A stretch of 64,000 nucleotides of DNA from Xylocopa sonorina (GCF_050948175.1 NC_135201.1:6324001-6388000); one strand, 5' to 3'; shown: positions 47,301 to 60,961, counted from the first letter of the stretch. Translations and numbers: made by a program. Notes: generated by a model not told the origin, from the letters alone.

Positions 47301-48426
47301 GCCAGGCCGGTGCAGCGTGATGAACGAGGCTCGAGATTCTGAAGTAGTTTCTTTCATACTAAAGACTTCCGTTCTATGCGCGGAATGCGAGTATAGTAAC
47401 CCAGTGACATGTAAGGAATCCTAACGAAGTGATGCCCTTACTTCCTACACGGGGATGAGTCAGTCACGTCGCGGGAAAACGTGTGCGATTCGCGAAACGA
47501 ACGCAACGATTCCACTTCTTCAGCAGCAAAGAATTTCCTTACTCTTTTTCCTTTCGTGTCGCAATTAGAATGCTTTTCGAGGTCTATCGTAAACTTTGAC
47601 AACCACGATTTTTATACTACAGAAGAAAACGCAACGAAATCGAACGATAGACCAATTCATCGGCAATTTTCCAAAGTCACCCAGCCCAAACTCGAGTGAC
47701 CACTATAACCATCGAAACGAACGGTCTCGCAGCCGTCAAGAGCACCGCGAAAGGGTTGCAACGGCACCAGAAGCTGGTCCCCTAAACGTAATTACGCCTC
47801 CGCGTCGCCATTTCCCTCCATCTCTCGCGGCTCGACGATAGGAGAGCCAGGTAAATCATTCGCCTGGGCAGGAAACGCAGCGTCCAGTTTTATAATGCAC
47901 GGCAGGAGAGTGGAACGCAGTGGAGCAGTTTCGTTTCGAGCCGTGACTACACCGAACGTTAGAGTCGGACAAGGATGATCCGCATGAAGGAAGAAAGAGC
48001 GACGGACGTGTAGAACGCGAGCGTGATGCCAGAAAGGGAGAGACAGAAGGAAGGACAGAGAGAGGAGGTAAAGGAGGGATCACGGTGGCGAGCACGGAGA
48101 TGCATGTGGAGACCTGGTGGGATGTCCGCGGGACGAGACGGGCTTAACGTCGTCCTTAGCTCTCGGACGGTCCGGCCTTGAGACGCAGCGACGCTCAATG
48201 CGAATACAACGTCGCCTCCTGCACCGGAAACTGCAATTCTAACAGCCTAAGCTGCCGCGAGAAAATCGAGCCGACCGGATCAACTTAACCGGCCAGAAAT
48301 CAACTTGATCTTTAATCAGAATTTTATGCCAGCCTCGTACTATCCTCTAACGTCGTTTATCCCTTGATTACCAATTCCCAGAGTAAACCCTAAAAATTCG
48401 ATCGCCCAACGAGAATAGCCTCCTAT

Positions 48427-48927
48427 CTAGCCGCCATAACAGCTGTCGCTCGAGTAGGGATCAAACGGTGTCGATAACTTAGGGTCGCGAAGGGAAGGAT
48501 TATCGAATTTCTTTCCGGGATTAACGTCCAACAGGACTTGGGCGAGTATAGGGACCATCATCTCAGGAGAGAGGAGTTGTCCCAGTGTGCAACGAACTGC
48601 ACTTTCAGTGAACTGGTACACGCGAGCTGTCACCAGTAGAGGGGACACGTTATTGGACGTATCCGATAGCGTTTTAAAGCTCGGTTTATGAGCTTGGTCA
48701 CTTGCCAGGTTCCTTTCTAGGATCAATGGATCAGAACGAATCTCGGAGCGGTTTAAAAAACCGGCGCTCGAGTCGATCTTGATCGAGATTTCTTCGAACG
48801 ACTCGATGCATCTAAATTTCCATGGCTGGCCTCTATGAACGTGTCTGACAAAACTCCTGACGTTCACCACAGACGGAATAATGGCCAGGCGAACGAGAAA
48901 AAAAGAAACACCCGTTCGCCGGTGCAT
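48427..48927 (-). CDS. Unrecognised 166-codon open frame
   Basis: The frame ends in TAG at 48429-48427. Its composition is balanced (Leu, Ser, Asp, Glu, Val), unlike the Arg/His-rich shadow frames around it. Its last third includes V-Y-Q-F-T-E-S-A-V-R-C-T-L-G-Q-L-L-S and then M-M-V-P-I-L-A-Q-V-L-L-D-V-N-P-G-K. Near the start, a T-rich tract followed by GTCAG (AG at about 48857) could be a splice acceptor, making the true coding part start after it as a terminal exon. No upstream exon was found and no family is recognised. It could be a single-exon gene, a last exon, a decayed copy, or chance. Confidence 0.35.
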   Translation of the reverse strand: MHRRTGVSFFLVRLAIIPSVVNVRSFVRHVHRGQPWKFRCIESFEEISIKIDSSAGFLNRSEIRSDPLILERNLASDQAHKPSFKTLSDTSNNVSPLLVTARVYQFTESAVRCTLGQLLSPEMMVPILAQVLLDVNPGKKFDNPSLRDPKLSTPFDPYSSDSCYGG

Positions 48928-49064
48928 TGCTTGAAAGCTTCTACGGCCGCTTCTTACGGAGCTATTTTCGCCTAGCTGCTGGGTAATTTTAGTACGGCAG
49001 ACCAGTTTCTCGGCATAGTACGAACGAGTCTGGTTGATTTTTCCTCTTTTGCGCAGAAAGACAC

Positions 49065-49147
49065 GTCAGGATGGCCGAGCGGTCTAAGGCGCTGTGTTAA
49101 GGTCGCAGTCCAGTCTGTGGGCGTGGGTTCGAATCCCACTTCTGACA
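49065..49147 (+). tRNA. tRNA-Leu (anticodon AAG)
   Basis: This is an 83-base class II tRNA. The acceptor pairs GTCAGGA with TTCTGAC, and A is the discriminator. TGGCCGAGCGGTCTAAGGC gives the A-box and D arm. The anticodon stem pairs CTGTG with CGCAG around TTAAGGT, giving AAG. The long variable arm is present, and the T arm GTGGGTTCGAATCCCAC is perfect. No intron is seen. A T-run follows immediately as a Pol III stop. Confidence 0.97.
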
Positions 49148-52100
49148 AATTTTTTTACCCCCACGAGGAGTTCGCGGTCCTACGATCGCGGGTAACGCCG
49201 TTCGTTGTCCGAATCTGACCGCGGCCAATTGTTCTGGCCGATGAGACGAGCCATTAAGCCCTCCTCGGGGCCGCGCGGTGTACTCTCGTACTCGACAATT
49301 ATCCGAACAACGATTACGTAACCAGACGATGCGATCTCTACGTAGGAACAGTTCGCGACGGTCGTTGGTTGATTTCGAGAAATTCTAACTGTAATCGCCC
49401 GACCGAGTCCCATCGGTCAGAGGCGCCGGCGGCTGTTGAATTATTCTCGGTGGCATCCCGTGAATGCCCGTGTCGCGATCGCCGGTTTCCATTCGGTCGT
49501 AAATTCGCCGGTACGCAGCGGACGATTTCGCGGGAGCCCAGGCAAGTGCACCGATTCCAGCCGCGCATTCCTCCGCCATTTCTCGCCGGACTGTACGCTC
49601 TGGTGTATGCGGCAGGACGAGGTGGAGGTGGAAGAGGCGGTGGTAACCTTGGTTAGAGCGTAGACGAGAATAGGGGTAACATAAGGCGAGAGGATAGGTG
49701 AAACCGGCGTGTTGCCGGGGCGAGCAGAGGACGGAGAAGCGCTTTTATGCAACGCACACTCTCTCTTTCTTCGTGAACAATAACCTTAGCATGTGACGCG
49801 CGAGCACGCTGCCATGGGTCTACCACTGGTCCACGCTACTCGTCACGCAGCTCGACACAGTTTCTCCGGCCCGTTCTACGGATTTCTTTCCCGCTCTAAG
49901 GAGAATCGGATGGTATAGTGCCCTCCAAGATATACGCGCGCACTCGAGCTTTTAAATTGACACGTTCCCGCCGTGCGATGCCACGATTGCCATCCTACCG
50001 ATGCACGTATACGATGCTCGCGATACCCTCCCAGTAAACAAGTTCTTTTGCCGATTGTTCGCGCGGCCTCGGTGACAGTTTCATTCTTTCGCTACCATTG
50101 GGACGTAGTACGTGTAGGTACGACTCGGCGGACTTTCAAATGTAACCAGCGGGACAGAAACCCGCATAATTCTCATGCAGTCGTTTTAAAACGGTCGGAA
50201 TTTAATTCGAGTATCGCGGGGAACCGCTGCCTTTTGGGAAACTAGTTATTGAGGTTTCGATCGAATTTGCCGTAACAGCAGTATCTCGTAACTAGGTTGA
50301 CGATCCTTTCGTAGACGAGAAGCTCGCCATTTTCACGATGGCGTAATGGTATCGTCTTCCCTTTTTCGGACCCAGAAACTGGCCGAAATAAGTAACGGGG
50401 CACGATATGAAGTTTCAGAGAGCCAGTCGGCTGGCACACATACACCATAAGCGGCTGATTCGCTCGCCTCCGTTCTCCCCTATGCTGGCGCGTAACCTTG
50501 AGAGTCGTTTCAGCCGACGGCCATCTTGTCGAGATGCACTTTTGTTTTTTGCCTGTCCAAGACTCGCCAGTCTCGCTGCGGTCTCTCTTCCTCGCTGAGT
50601 CCCCCTCTCCTGTCCGCGTTTCACATCCTCGTCCACCTAGCCATCTCGCGTTCTCCCTCTCAGTTGTACGCCCCACTCGTATCCACGCCATTCTTTCTGC
50701 CTCACGGTCCCTAGCTCCGTCCTACTCGCGCTCCCTGGCTCGCTTCGCTCCTCTCCAGCGTGCTTGAACATCGCGCTGGTGTTCTCCATCCGTTCGTCCT
50801 ACATGCCTCCTACCACAGATTGCCCCGGAGAGAGAATGCAACCAGCCTTCCACGCAGCGGCAGCTTCTACCTCGTCTCTCCCCTCTGCCAACTCGTTCGT
50901 GTCGTCTCCACGTCGCCGCTGACGCGTTCCAGGGGCCGTGCCTGGCCACGAAATTTCATCGAGGACCGATGCATTTGCATGCCACAGGGTCCATCGTGGA
51001 TAAGGTGCACGGGTCGAACGTCGGACTCGCGGAATGGTTTTTATTATATGCCAGCAGCCGGTGCTCCACTGGCCCAATTTTCAAGGTAGTTCTCGGTCAC
51101 GTGGCCCGCGCTGTGCTGGGAATGTGCGAACACACGTGTCGCACCTGGAGCACCCAGCCACTCGCCCATTGAGCTCCGAAAGCGGCTCCCAATCCCGGGA
51201 CAATGCTTTCGGGACGGAGCACGCAGTAGAAAATCCTCTTTTTGGTTGGACGTGCATGGTAGACCGGTAAAATGCTCGTGCACTTCAATAGAAAGGGTTG
51301 TTGTGCGATTCGATCGATATTGTTTCTTTTATCGTCGAACTTTTTTTTTGTTTTTCCGGACCTTACAGTTACGTTTATATTGATATTTTTCAGTCAATTA
51401 CAAATACGCGATGGTAGGCATGGTTGTAACGAGACGACTATGGGGTTCGCATCAAGTCAAACTTTTCTAAATGGCAATCGTTGGGCTTTAGAAAATGCGT
51501 ATGAGAGAGTTGGTTACGTTCGCGGCGATATTCAGTAGCTTCGCTCGAGCTATTGAGTCACTCGCTATAAATTAATAAAGGCTCCGCTTGTTTTGACGGT
51601 GAGACGCAATGGCTATTGACCAGCAAAGCAATGAACTCGGCCGCGACGGTGTGTCGCACAATTTCTGAAACCTTATCTTCGCTTCTCTTTCACGACCGTT
51701 TTCCCTCCCTCCACGGGCGGGCGTCGTTGACACTCCGTCGACACTTTTCGAGCCAACTAAGCATCGAATACGAACGCGTACAATATACGATGGATTCTGT
51801 GTGCAGTCGCTGCGAATATTGAAAGTTGTTTCTCAGACGGTGAATCGAAATTGGTCTTTTCTTTACGAATCGAAGCTTTATTCTACGATATTGGTTATAG
51901 ATAATTCCCTAATTGCTCCACCTCCCAGCCAATCGTGCACCGTTCGCCTATTAACCCACCTTTCGCGTCAGACCCCCGAAACCCCACTCCCCCGTTCCGC
52001 AAATCTAACCCGCCATGCTATCGTCAGTCCCAAGCGATTCGCGCGGTGGCTGCGTATACGTACTTCTCCGCGGGTTCGCGTTTATTTATCGTGCCTCCTG

Positions 52101-52339
52101 TTCGATGGCGTTCGAACAAGAGATCGGCGAGAGCGGTCGCGCGGATAAGGCGAAACGAAAACGGTGGCAGAACGCGTCGTCGCGGTGCGTGCCGGCTCCC
52201 GAGGCACCGAATTTCGTTGCGCGACCAGCGATAGGGCAGTGGCTCGACGGTGGCGCTACTGTCGAGGACGGCGGCGGAGTCAGGAAACAGCCAGCCGGCG
52301 CATAAGCCGCGATGGGCGCCGCAGTCGCGCGCTTGCACT
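49148..52339. other. CpG-rich region without recognised gene
   Basis: There are overlapping shadow frames only. GGTGGAGG-type low complexity lies near 49615-49645. Nothing here is supported as coding or RNA. Confidence 0.5.
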
Positions 52340-53015
52340 CTCAGTGGTGAGCGGTGAGTTTGTAACGTGTGCGTAACAGCTCTAAAAACGTCTTCTGGTC
52401 TGTTTTGCTTGGCCGTTCGCGTATTACACGGCTAAGGCACGTCAGTGGTATCGTCCCCGTAATCGATTCCCAGTGTGCCTCGGTGTTCTCGGACATACGT
52501 ACACAGTTTCTAGGAAGAAATAAGAAAGGAAAAGGGGGAGAAAAAAAGGAAAGAGGAAAGATAGAGAACCGTGCAACCCGTCACGCTTGCCTTTCACCGT
52601 ACGCACGAGTAAACGACGTGGTGTGTTTATCGTCGACGGAAAGCGGGAGATACATGCACCGGGCGAAGGTGGGCACAGAGGGAGGATACAAGGGGGATAC
52701 AGAGCGGTGGTGCAGTTGTACGGGAACACCCCAATAGGCAGACGTAAACGACGCGGGTACGGGTTGCCGTGGTTTCGCGAGGCGAGGCCGGCAGAACACC
52801 GGTGCTCCAGGGTTCCGTGACTCGTTCTCCAATCGTGGTGTATATATCGGATGACAGACTTAACCGGTCGGCAGCGAGATTTCATTGAAAAACCAGTGAC
52901 GTGTGCTACACGTGTATAACCCAGTGTGCAAGTGTTTCCCATTGATCCGGGCCTGAGTTCCAGGGGACCGTGTCACTTGCTGCCCACCGCCTGCTCATCG
53001 TGTACACCTCGTTAT
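52340..53015 (+). promoter_or_regulatory. Probable transcription start and long 5' untranslated exon
   Basis: CTCTCAGTGGTGAGC at about 52336-52350 contains the TCAGT initiator. The following 670 bases are free of a sustained frame. They end in a strong donor, TTAT|GTGAGTACG, at 53015/53016, immediately followed by intron-like low-complexity repeats. This reads as the first, non-coding exon of a plus-strand gene whose coding exons lie beyond the window or in unrecognised exons. An alternative donor GTGAGT occurs right after the initiator at about 52351. Confidence 0.35.
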
Positions 53016-53278
53016 GTGAGTACGCGCGACGCATATTATACGCGTATATCGCATTAGCCGTACGAATACTTTTTTCTCTTTTTACCCTCGCTCCCGCTGG
53101 TACTTTCTGTTGTTAACGAGTGTTCCACGGGTCTCGCGTGTCCATGTCGGTCTTCATGGGACAGTACACGGTTTTGTTTACATCTGTCGCGGGGCAAAGT
53201 GAGGTAGGTTCGTGAACGAATGTGCGCGCGAGGTCAGATCGAGGACCGGGAGTGGGTCGCCGGTGTGTTGGTGCGCGA

Positions 53279-53294
53279 GCGCGCGCGCGCGCGC
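53279..53294 (+). repeat. (GC)8 dinucleotide tract
   Basis: Alternating GC, flanked by further GCGC steps, lies just after the putative donor at 53016. Such tracts can adopt Z-DNA. Confidence 0.85.
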
Positions 53295-53317
53295 ACTCCT
53301 ATGTACCGTGCTCACAT

Positions 53318-53361
53318 TCTCTCTTTCTCTCTCTCTCTTTCTCTCTCTCTCTCTATCTCTC
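53318..53361 (+). repeat. (CT)n simple repeat
   Basis: A CT-rich tract with TTT interruptions begins about 25 bases after the GC tract. It equals a GA tract on the minus strand. Confidence 0.88.
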
Positions 53362-56300
53362 GTCACGTTCAATTTATACTCCGGGATAAACTTATTCGCC
53401 TATGCTCCCTTCGAACGAGATACATTCTTTCGTCGACTCCAATAAAATCGCAGAAACGTTCAAGTGTAGACTGGCGGATTTTACGGTTTCTATAAATTCG
53501 TGTTACGTCTCCGTGACGCCATGTGGAGTCGAAAGTCATCGTTCCTTCTGTCTCCGTTCCTTAAAGAATAATTGTTCTCGGTGGGATATCTTGGAAAAGA
53601 TTCTGTCCATGGCTCGGAACGATGGCGTTCGACGAACACTTTGCTCGAACTCCCGTACAGAAAGTTGGCGAACTTAACCGTCGACAACGGAGACGCGTAA
53701 ACCGTCGGCTGGGTCTATCGCTGTACAAGTCACTTAGGCTAGTGAATGAAATCAAGGTAGAGAGGTCCGCGAGAAGTCGAGTCGGATTCCTATTCACTTT
53801 CGATTCCTCCCGTAAATAGAGAGGCGCGTGTACGCGCGACAAATATCGGCCGAGCGTATCGCGAGCCCACCTCTCGGAAATAGAATACATTCTAAAAATA
53901 TCCGGCCCTATCGGCGACGGATGTGCACAAGCCGGGTTTACCGGTAGGTGAAGTACCGGCAGACCCCCGTACAACACGGATAGACACGTTCCTTGCTATG
54001 CGTGTCGCACGTCGTGGACGTAAAAGGGGAATCCACTGAGTTTATCGTTCTCGGTTTTACGATTAGCAGGGTTATGAATTACAAAATAGTGGGATACTTA
54101 CTGTGACCGCGAAAAGGATTGTTACACTGGCGAGTAACGATCCTGGCTCTACCGGCTTCTCTAATACAAATACGTGGCGCGACCGCCTGATTAGGAGTGG
54201 CTTTATCTACTGCCATTATTCCTCGCTGGACAGCCTCTGTCACGTGGTTGGCATAGTGAGGCCAGCAGGGCCAGAATCGTCGTTCGCGTTTGCCTATGCG
54301 TCGACCATCTTTCGAGGATTCATATTTCTGCCTTCTGTTCCGAAAGTGTTAATTCTTCCCGGGATTGTTACAAAGGGAAAGAGACGGATAACGGTGTGGC
54401 GCGCGGTTGCTCGTGCAGGCTACGTGACACGGCTTCTCTTCTGCCGCGGAGGTGTCCCTCGCTACCAGTCCGTTCTTATTACAAATTCAAATTTAACGGC
54501 TCGCCGCCGTCGCTTGGAAATTTAAATCTACGGATATCGTTACTGATTGAAACGAATCCGAGGCTAGCTCTCGGGATTGGGAACAGTAGTCGACGACGCT
54601 CGTCGAATGGACTTGACAGCCGCCAGACGACGGTGAAACATTTTCCATCCTGGCGTTGGATGTTTCCCTCATTTTGATCGTTCGAGCGTTATTTTTGCCA
54701 CAGGTTGAAAGGAAAGTTCGATGGTTTTCGAATGATTTCTCGAGTAAAGTCGAAGGTTCGCATTCGATCGTGGTTTCTGATCGTGGATCATTCTCGAACG
54801 TCGACTGTATACGCCGCAGACGTTACGGTTGAGCGAGATCGCTTTGAGATTCCGTCGCAATATTTGATAAAATAAAGTGAGTCTAGGCTAGGAAAGCCTT
54901 TAGATCTGACCTCTCGCAACAAAATTTAATTAAACGCTGTTTTATAATCGTCAGTGGTTACATTAAAATTGATTAACGCGTTTATACACTTTCGAATCGA
55001 CACGCCAGTAGACTTCGATCGATATTCGCATCGGAAAAAATATTGAAACAGTTGGCACGTGAACGTTCACCTCAAATTCGAGAAAACTTTGTCATCGCGT
55101 ATCGAACGCTCTGGCTAATTATTCAGGTGCTCTTCTCTTAAGACTCGTCGACGCGCTGCGATATCGAAGATGAAGATGCAAAATACGAACCTGGGTATAC
55201 CCGCGATTCACTTCGATTTCTGCGAACCCTCAGCCTGTCCAATCAGTCAAGTTGACGCCTGATGGCGGGAGAACGATTGTTTGCACTGCAATCGCGGGTC
55301 GTAGCCCAGTATCTAGCGCAATCTTGAATTTTTTTCGAACCAATTTTATTTCTTTTCGAAACGCCTCGAGTGTTCCTCGAGCGGTGGGTTTTATCCGACG
55401 CTACATCGATAGCGGCCCGATAAGCCCACGGGGCGCCGACAATTCCTACGGAGGCTGATAAGGGGCCGTGCATTATCACGGCGGTGCACATCCATGCCCT
55501 CGAATGTCGACGCACCGCGAGAATGGGACGGCGATAAACACGACGGCTCATGGGTCGCGTTTTAAACGCGGCGACGAGGTTTCTTCCTTCAGGTGTGCAT
55601 GCACGTACGGAGACGCCAGCAGGCATGCGTGTACGTGCAGTTACGTAAGGGACGGACGGCGATTCGAAAAACAGCCTTTAGCGTTCCGATTTCTACACCG
55701 TGACCGTTGCAACTGTTACTTTTTTCGCGTCTCTCGCTTTTTCGTCTCTCGCGCTTTGAAATTTAAATGTCCGCCTCCTTTGCACGTAATCTGACGATGC
55801 TGGCGCTCCTCGTAAGTGGGTTCCTCGGAGTTTGGATATGGTTCGAGATGGATTTCGGAGCGTGGAAAGTCGTACGGGATGAATGTTGGAAACTTTGTCC
55901 GTTTTTTAAGTGAAATTCTTCTCGCACATAAACGGACGAGGTCGAGTAACTTTTGATACACCAGCGTGTAAGAATCGACGAAGATCTGTGCCGGCGAGGA
56001 AAGGAATTTCTCGATCGGTTGTTTTCTCAAGAAATTGCAATGCTGGAGAGCAGTAATTCAAAGTTCAGACCGCGATGTTTGTTCAACTCGGAACTAGGCC
56101 AAGTCTAACTCGACGTGGTCACACAAAATACGAAATTGTAAATGCAAATGCGATCGGAATAATCTCTTGCAACGTGGTTCTCCTTTACAATCACATTATG
56201 GATCTAGGGCGCAATAGAAAGTTATTCCTTTAATTTTCTATCTATAGATCGACCTTCGTCTATTTTCTTCGCAAAATCCTCTATATCATACCTTTTAAAT

Positions 56301-57575
56301 ACCCAGACACTGTCCATTTATTACCCTCCGTTACACTCTTCTTCCTAAAATTAAGCAGAACTGCAGCGATCCGTAGAAATTCGAAAACAACCGCTCTCAT
56401 TCATGCATACTCGCACGATTTATCAAGCTTACTCTCGTCGCTCGTCCGAGGCGTACAAAGAAAGCGTTTAATCTTCGATGTTTGCTCCCAATGTAAAAGA
56501 GCAAAAACGGAAAAGAAAAAATATAAATCGAGTAAGAATCGTAGAATCGAGAATCAGGTATTCCACGAGAATAGTGCAAACAGGCAAGAGCGCATGCTTA
56601 AGCGCTTGCGCAGCCAGTCCCGCGTCACAGTGCACCGCGGTAATCGCAATTAAATAACAAAAGCAACGACCCATCTCCAGAAATATGCGAGCGTAACCAT
56701 GATGCTCGCTTTATTCCATGAAACCCGGGGATGTTGTCGGAAGACAACGATGACCTGGTGACCCTATATTATCTAACAGGCAGCCCAGCACTTGTTATTC
56801 CTTTTCACTTCTGGCTGGGGATCGATAACACTTCGATTTCGAGCTCGTCCACGCGATTCATTCTGCCTGATCGACCGAAGTCGTGCCGCTACCTATGTTA
56901 CCGACACCTACCGGCTTATTGGCTGAATCTGTGCGTAGGTTATCCCCCTTCCGGGACGGGGAAACCCTTCTCGGGCGGCATGCATTTTTAACCAGGCCAC
57001 TGAGGCATTTGCGAGCAGATCTTCGCCGTAGGGATTACGTCTCACCCGGCGATCCTTTTAAAACCCGGCACTCCTCTTACTGGAGCATAAAACAAGATAG
57101 AAACCTCCGTAGCAAATCCTGTTTCACGGTTCTAGGGACTTTCAGCGGGTGACGATGGTGCGCGATGCCGTTCGAGTCTAACGAAAGGAAGCGTTCCGTG
57201 GTACTTACTTAACGAGCGATGTAAAGTGAAAATCTCGAGACTTGAGAAAGGAAGAAATCATAAATGTCTCGACGATATCCGTGTACCGGAATTCCCCTTT
57301 CTCCGTAGGACAGCTTGTTTGAACGCTGGCGGGCCCGATTATTTTCACTGGCCGGGGCGCGAGACGCGCTCGCGCCGGTTTTAATCGGCGAACTCGCGGC
57401 CGGGTCAACGGTATTCCGCGTCCGAAAACGCGGCGAGATGCCGCGGGTCCCGTCGTTTTCACTCTCGCGTTCGCCCACCGTCCGTCATTGTTTTTCTGCC
57501 TGCGTCGTTTTATCGTTCGAGAAGAACCCGTGCGGCGACACGACGATAAAATTAAATGTTCGCCGGCCTGACCCG

Positions 57576-57600
57576 CCTCGGCTCGGCTCGGCTCGGCTCC
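57576..57600 (+). repeat. (CGGCT)4 pentanucleotide repeat
   Basis: Four tandem CGGCT units are followed by two CGTTC units, all directly visible. Confidence 0.85.
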
Positions 57601-60600
57601 GTTCCGTTCCTCCGTCGCGACTGATCCGGCTGAAAACATCGACCGCCGCGAGATGCACCGCGGTGCATACTGATTGCGTCACGCTCGAAAAATAGGCACG
57701 CGTCCCAATTTCGCGAGTGTTTTGACCGGACGTTCCCCGGTAAACGCACCGGGTCCCTCGATCGCCAGACGCGACGCTCGACGACAGGTTGCCAGGTATC
57801 CTTTGATACGCGTCTTCGTTTTATCGGCCCGTTTCCCGCGCTACGAAACGCTCGCCAGGCGAAACGACTTCTTTGACGCTCTCTTGCTCCGTGGCGACCG
57901 GAAGCCAACGTTCCGGACGATCTTAGATATCGAGGTTACGGCGGACATCGCGGAGGACGCGTCTTTTTGCATCCTCCGCCGTGTTTCGCTGGGCTCGGAA
58001 CGAGACGGGACAAATTGGACTTCAACTTGTCGAGCATTGCTATCGATCGCGCGCGAATTCTTTACCAGTACGCTTTAGACAAGGACTTTAAACATCGTAA
58101 TGAAATTAGCAGATAATATTTGCGATAATAAGTCGGCAGCGAGCCGTGCGTTTTGTTGGAAAACGCATTTCGTTGACCTCGCCGATGTCGTAACAGGCTG
58201 TCTGATAAAATTATATGATCGTGTTTGCGTTGCCTTCAGATAAAGCCTTTCTCTGTCGGAGAGTGAACTTGAATCGAAATTCAGATCCATTTACATTATT
58301 TCTTGTGGGTAGAAAAACGCGTGTTGGTGTTCATCGACAGTACTCTAATAGAGATAGCGACTGAGAAAAGGAATGATTGAACTGTACAGAAACTCGCGTC
58401 TCGATTCCCCCAGTTGATCGGCAATTTGAAATGGAAGTTTTGCAATTGTAATCGTCCGGTATCGATTAATAATGGGTTCTTGGAACAGGTTACTCATTAA
58501 AATTCGCCCGTCCAATAATGAATTAGCCCGATAAGTTAATCCAAACGTAACAGACGTCGCGTAAATTGAAAGATATCAGCTTTAGAGAGCGCGACAGCGC
58601 AATAAAAGAAAGTTGGCTGGCTTGTGCTCGGGCGTACGGAATAATTAAGTTTACATATTGCTGATGGATCTCAAGAGGAACGTTTGTTATCCAACGCTCG
58701 CTTTCGTGGCTCTCGACGCGCGAAATCCCGCGCGAGGTAAATGCGGTGTGACGATCAAATTGCTCCTTATCGGCTCGATGCCACGATGTTGTGGAAAATT
58801 ACGCGTTGCTGGAAATTCCCGATGAAATTCCATTAAGCAAGTTCGCCGGAAATCAGTGATATCGCGAACACACTTTTAAATTAATATAATACCGCATTAT
58901 CCCCCGCGAGCAGACTTTCGTTTCGAGGATAGGGAAAACTTAGCGAACGCTTGGAACATTTGCAGCGCAAATTAATTAACTCGGCGTGTCTCTTTTCGAA
59001 GTGGCGAGATATCATCTTAATCGTAATCTTATCTTTAAAGAACAGATTATGGAGATTCGGAGATTTCCTCGCGCGTGTCGGTTAATTACTATGATTCTAG
59101 TTTTGCATTATAAAATGTTCGAGCGCGGAGCTTTCGCAACGTTGAACGTCGATTTCGTACGCCCTAACCCCCGGAACCGCTGTCGGTATTCTTGAAATCG
59201 AGACTGCTTTCGAATTTTGTTTAGTCATCAATGAGGAGTCAGTCGGAATAAATTTGCACCGAAACTGCGCCGCTCTGACAGAGATCGATGACTCCATTCG
59301 CGGCCGGGATTGGAAAAAACGACGAACGAAAGTTCTGTTGACTTTAAAACGTAAATGGAACTTGCCGTCGAGAGTACTAACCTCTTTTCGGCCAAATGTT
59401 ACTCCCGACGCCTTAAGGGGGGTTCATTAATTTTTATGAGCAGCGAGAATCGAATTTATTCGTGAGAAATTGTGTCAAATTTCTCGGTCAACGTCAATGT
59501 TTTCATCGCGTTACCGACTTGGCGCTAAACCAACCTTTTGGACAGTTTTATTTATCACGATATACGCGAGCTATGTACACGCGTACTTCCATCGAGAACG
59601 GTTGGAATTTTATTTTCTCGCGACGCTACTGGGAAAAAAAAAAAAAATCCACTTTTACAGCGTTTATAAAAGTTTTTAACGATAACAGGTTTCGATTCAC
59701 GCTTTAGCGGAGGTTAGTTCTCCGGCGTTGGTTGATCACGGTTGATCGATCAAGATTATACGGCGCGCAGTTCCTTTTTCTCATTTAATTTGTACGTATC
59801 GGTGGATCTGCTTGGAAGAGTATAAATTCCGCTCCAGTGCCACCATGAATATCAGTTGATCGCCGCATCAGCTGACTACGAGCTACGTCAAGGCTGCTGG
59901 AGAGATCAAATGAATAATGTACCCCTTTCAGCCAGCTGCATAACGCATCTCGTGTCGTTTTTAAGACTGGTTTGATAATGGCGCACGATCGAGCGAGCTC
60001 GAAAGAATCTGCTGCCGGTCGGTTGGTCGCGGCCAAAAATTTGTATCACTTTTAGATCCGGGAATATTCGCGCGCCGCGATTCGGTTTGTCGAATATTTA
60101 CTTTCTACGCTTTCTATGAAACGATCGGAGGGGCGGGGACGGACTTAATCGGACCTGTAAAACGATTTAAGAACATCGATTTTGAATTGTAAATTCCACG
60201 AGAGGAATCGCAAGGTGAAATTGTAAAAACTCTAGATCGCTAGATTAAACTGCGAGCTAATCGTCGTGACTCGACGTATTTAGCGTAAAAACGAAACGAG
60301 CAACGAACAAATAAATTTGTCGCATGAATATGAATGTCACTCACGAGCCCCGTAGAAGAGAATCTATTATAGAGGAAACGATGATAAAGCTGAAAATTCA
60401 GTCGCACCGAACCGACGCGACTGGAGCAATTTGTATGCATAAATCAGGAAAAAAAAAAGGTACCAAACGCAGGGATACGCGTGTCGATGGTACACCGAAT
60501 CGTGGCTACCATATAACAGTCTGCTATAAGAAGACCACCCAGAGCTTGACCTAACCTTTCCCGAATCGACCTAACCACAATCCCGACGTCCAAGTCGCAG

Positions 60601-60961
60601 CAACATCGTCCCAGCCGAGAAATTGCCCAGACGCATCCGCGTGCCCGTTCATAAACCAAACGAGCAGCCGCGTAGGTGCAAAAAAAAGGAGAAAAAAAAA
60701 GTGGCTCATAAATCGACGCTAAAGAATTCGACCTTGCTCGTCGACGTCCAGCCGAATCTCATCAACCAAGAACCTATATACCCGGATCGATTCTACCGAA
60801 CAAGGCTCTGGCCTCTCTGAACCCGTCCTCAGTGATCGATCCACGGCAGCGTAGCCGAAGAACCGGATCCGTTGGCGCGCGTCGCGCATAAAGAAGCGCG
60901 AAAACGACGATAGTACGCGCGGCGACTTTGACGCCGGCCAGGCACATCGTTGCCGTTGGCG

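Larger units (their letters stand above)
27456..48426. other. 21 kb CpG-rich region without convincing genes
   Basis: Many frames of 60-200 codons occur on both strands, but they overlap one another, are rich in Arg, Ser, His and Cys, and lack coherent splice structure. They are what stop-poor, CpG-rich DNA produces by chance. The longest is 258 codons at 42877-43653. Content I can name: a tRNA-like remnant at 29254-29328, word-level repetition at 33480-33790 and 39395-39480, and a GA repeat at 38346-38380. The rest is unassigned intergenic or intronic DNA. Confidence 0.5.

Noticed and set aside
54103..54525. 140-codon plus-strand frame in the putative intron
   Set aside because: No family, no splice support, and frequent overlapping frames nearby.
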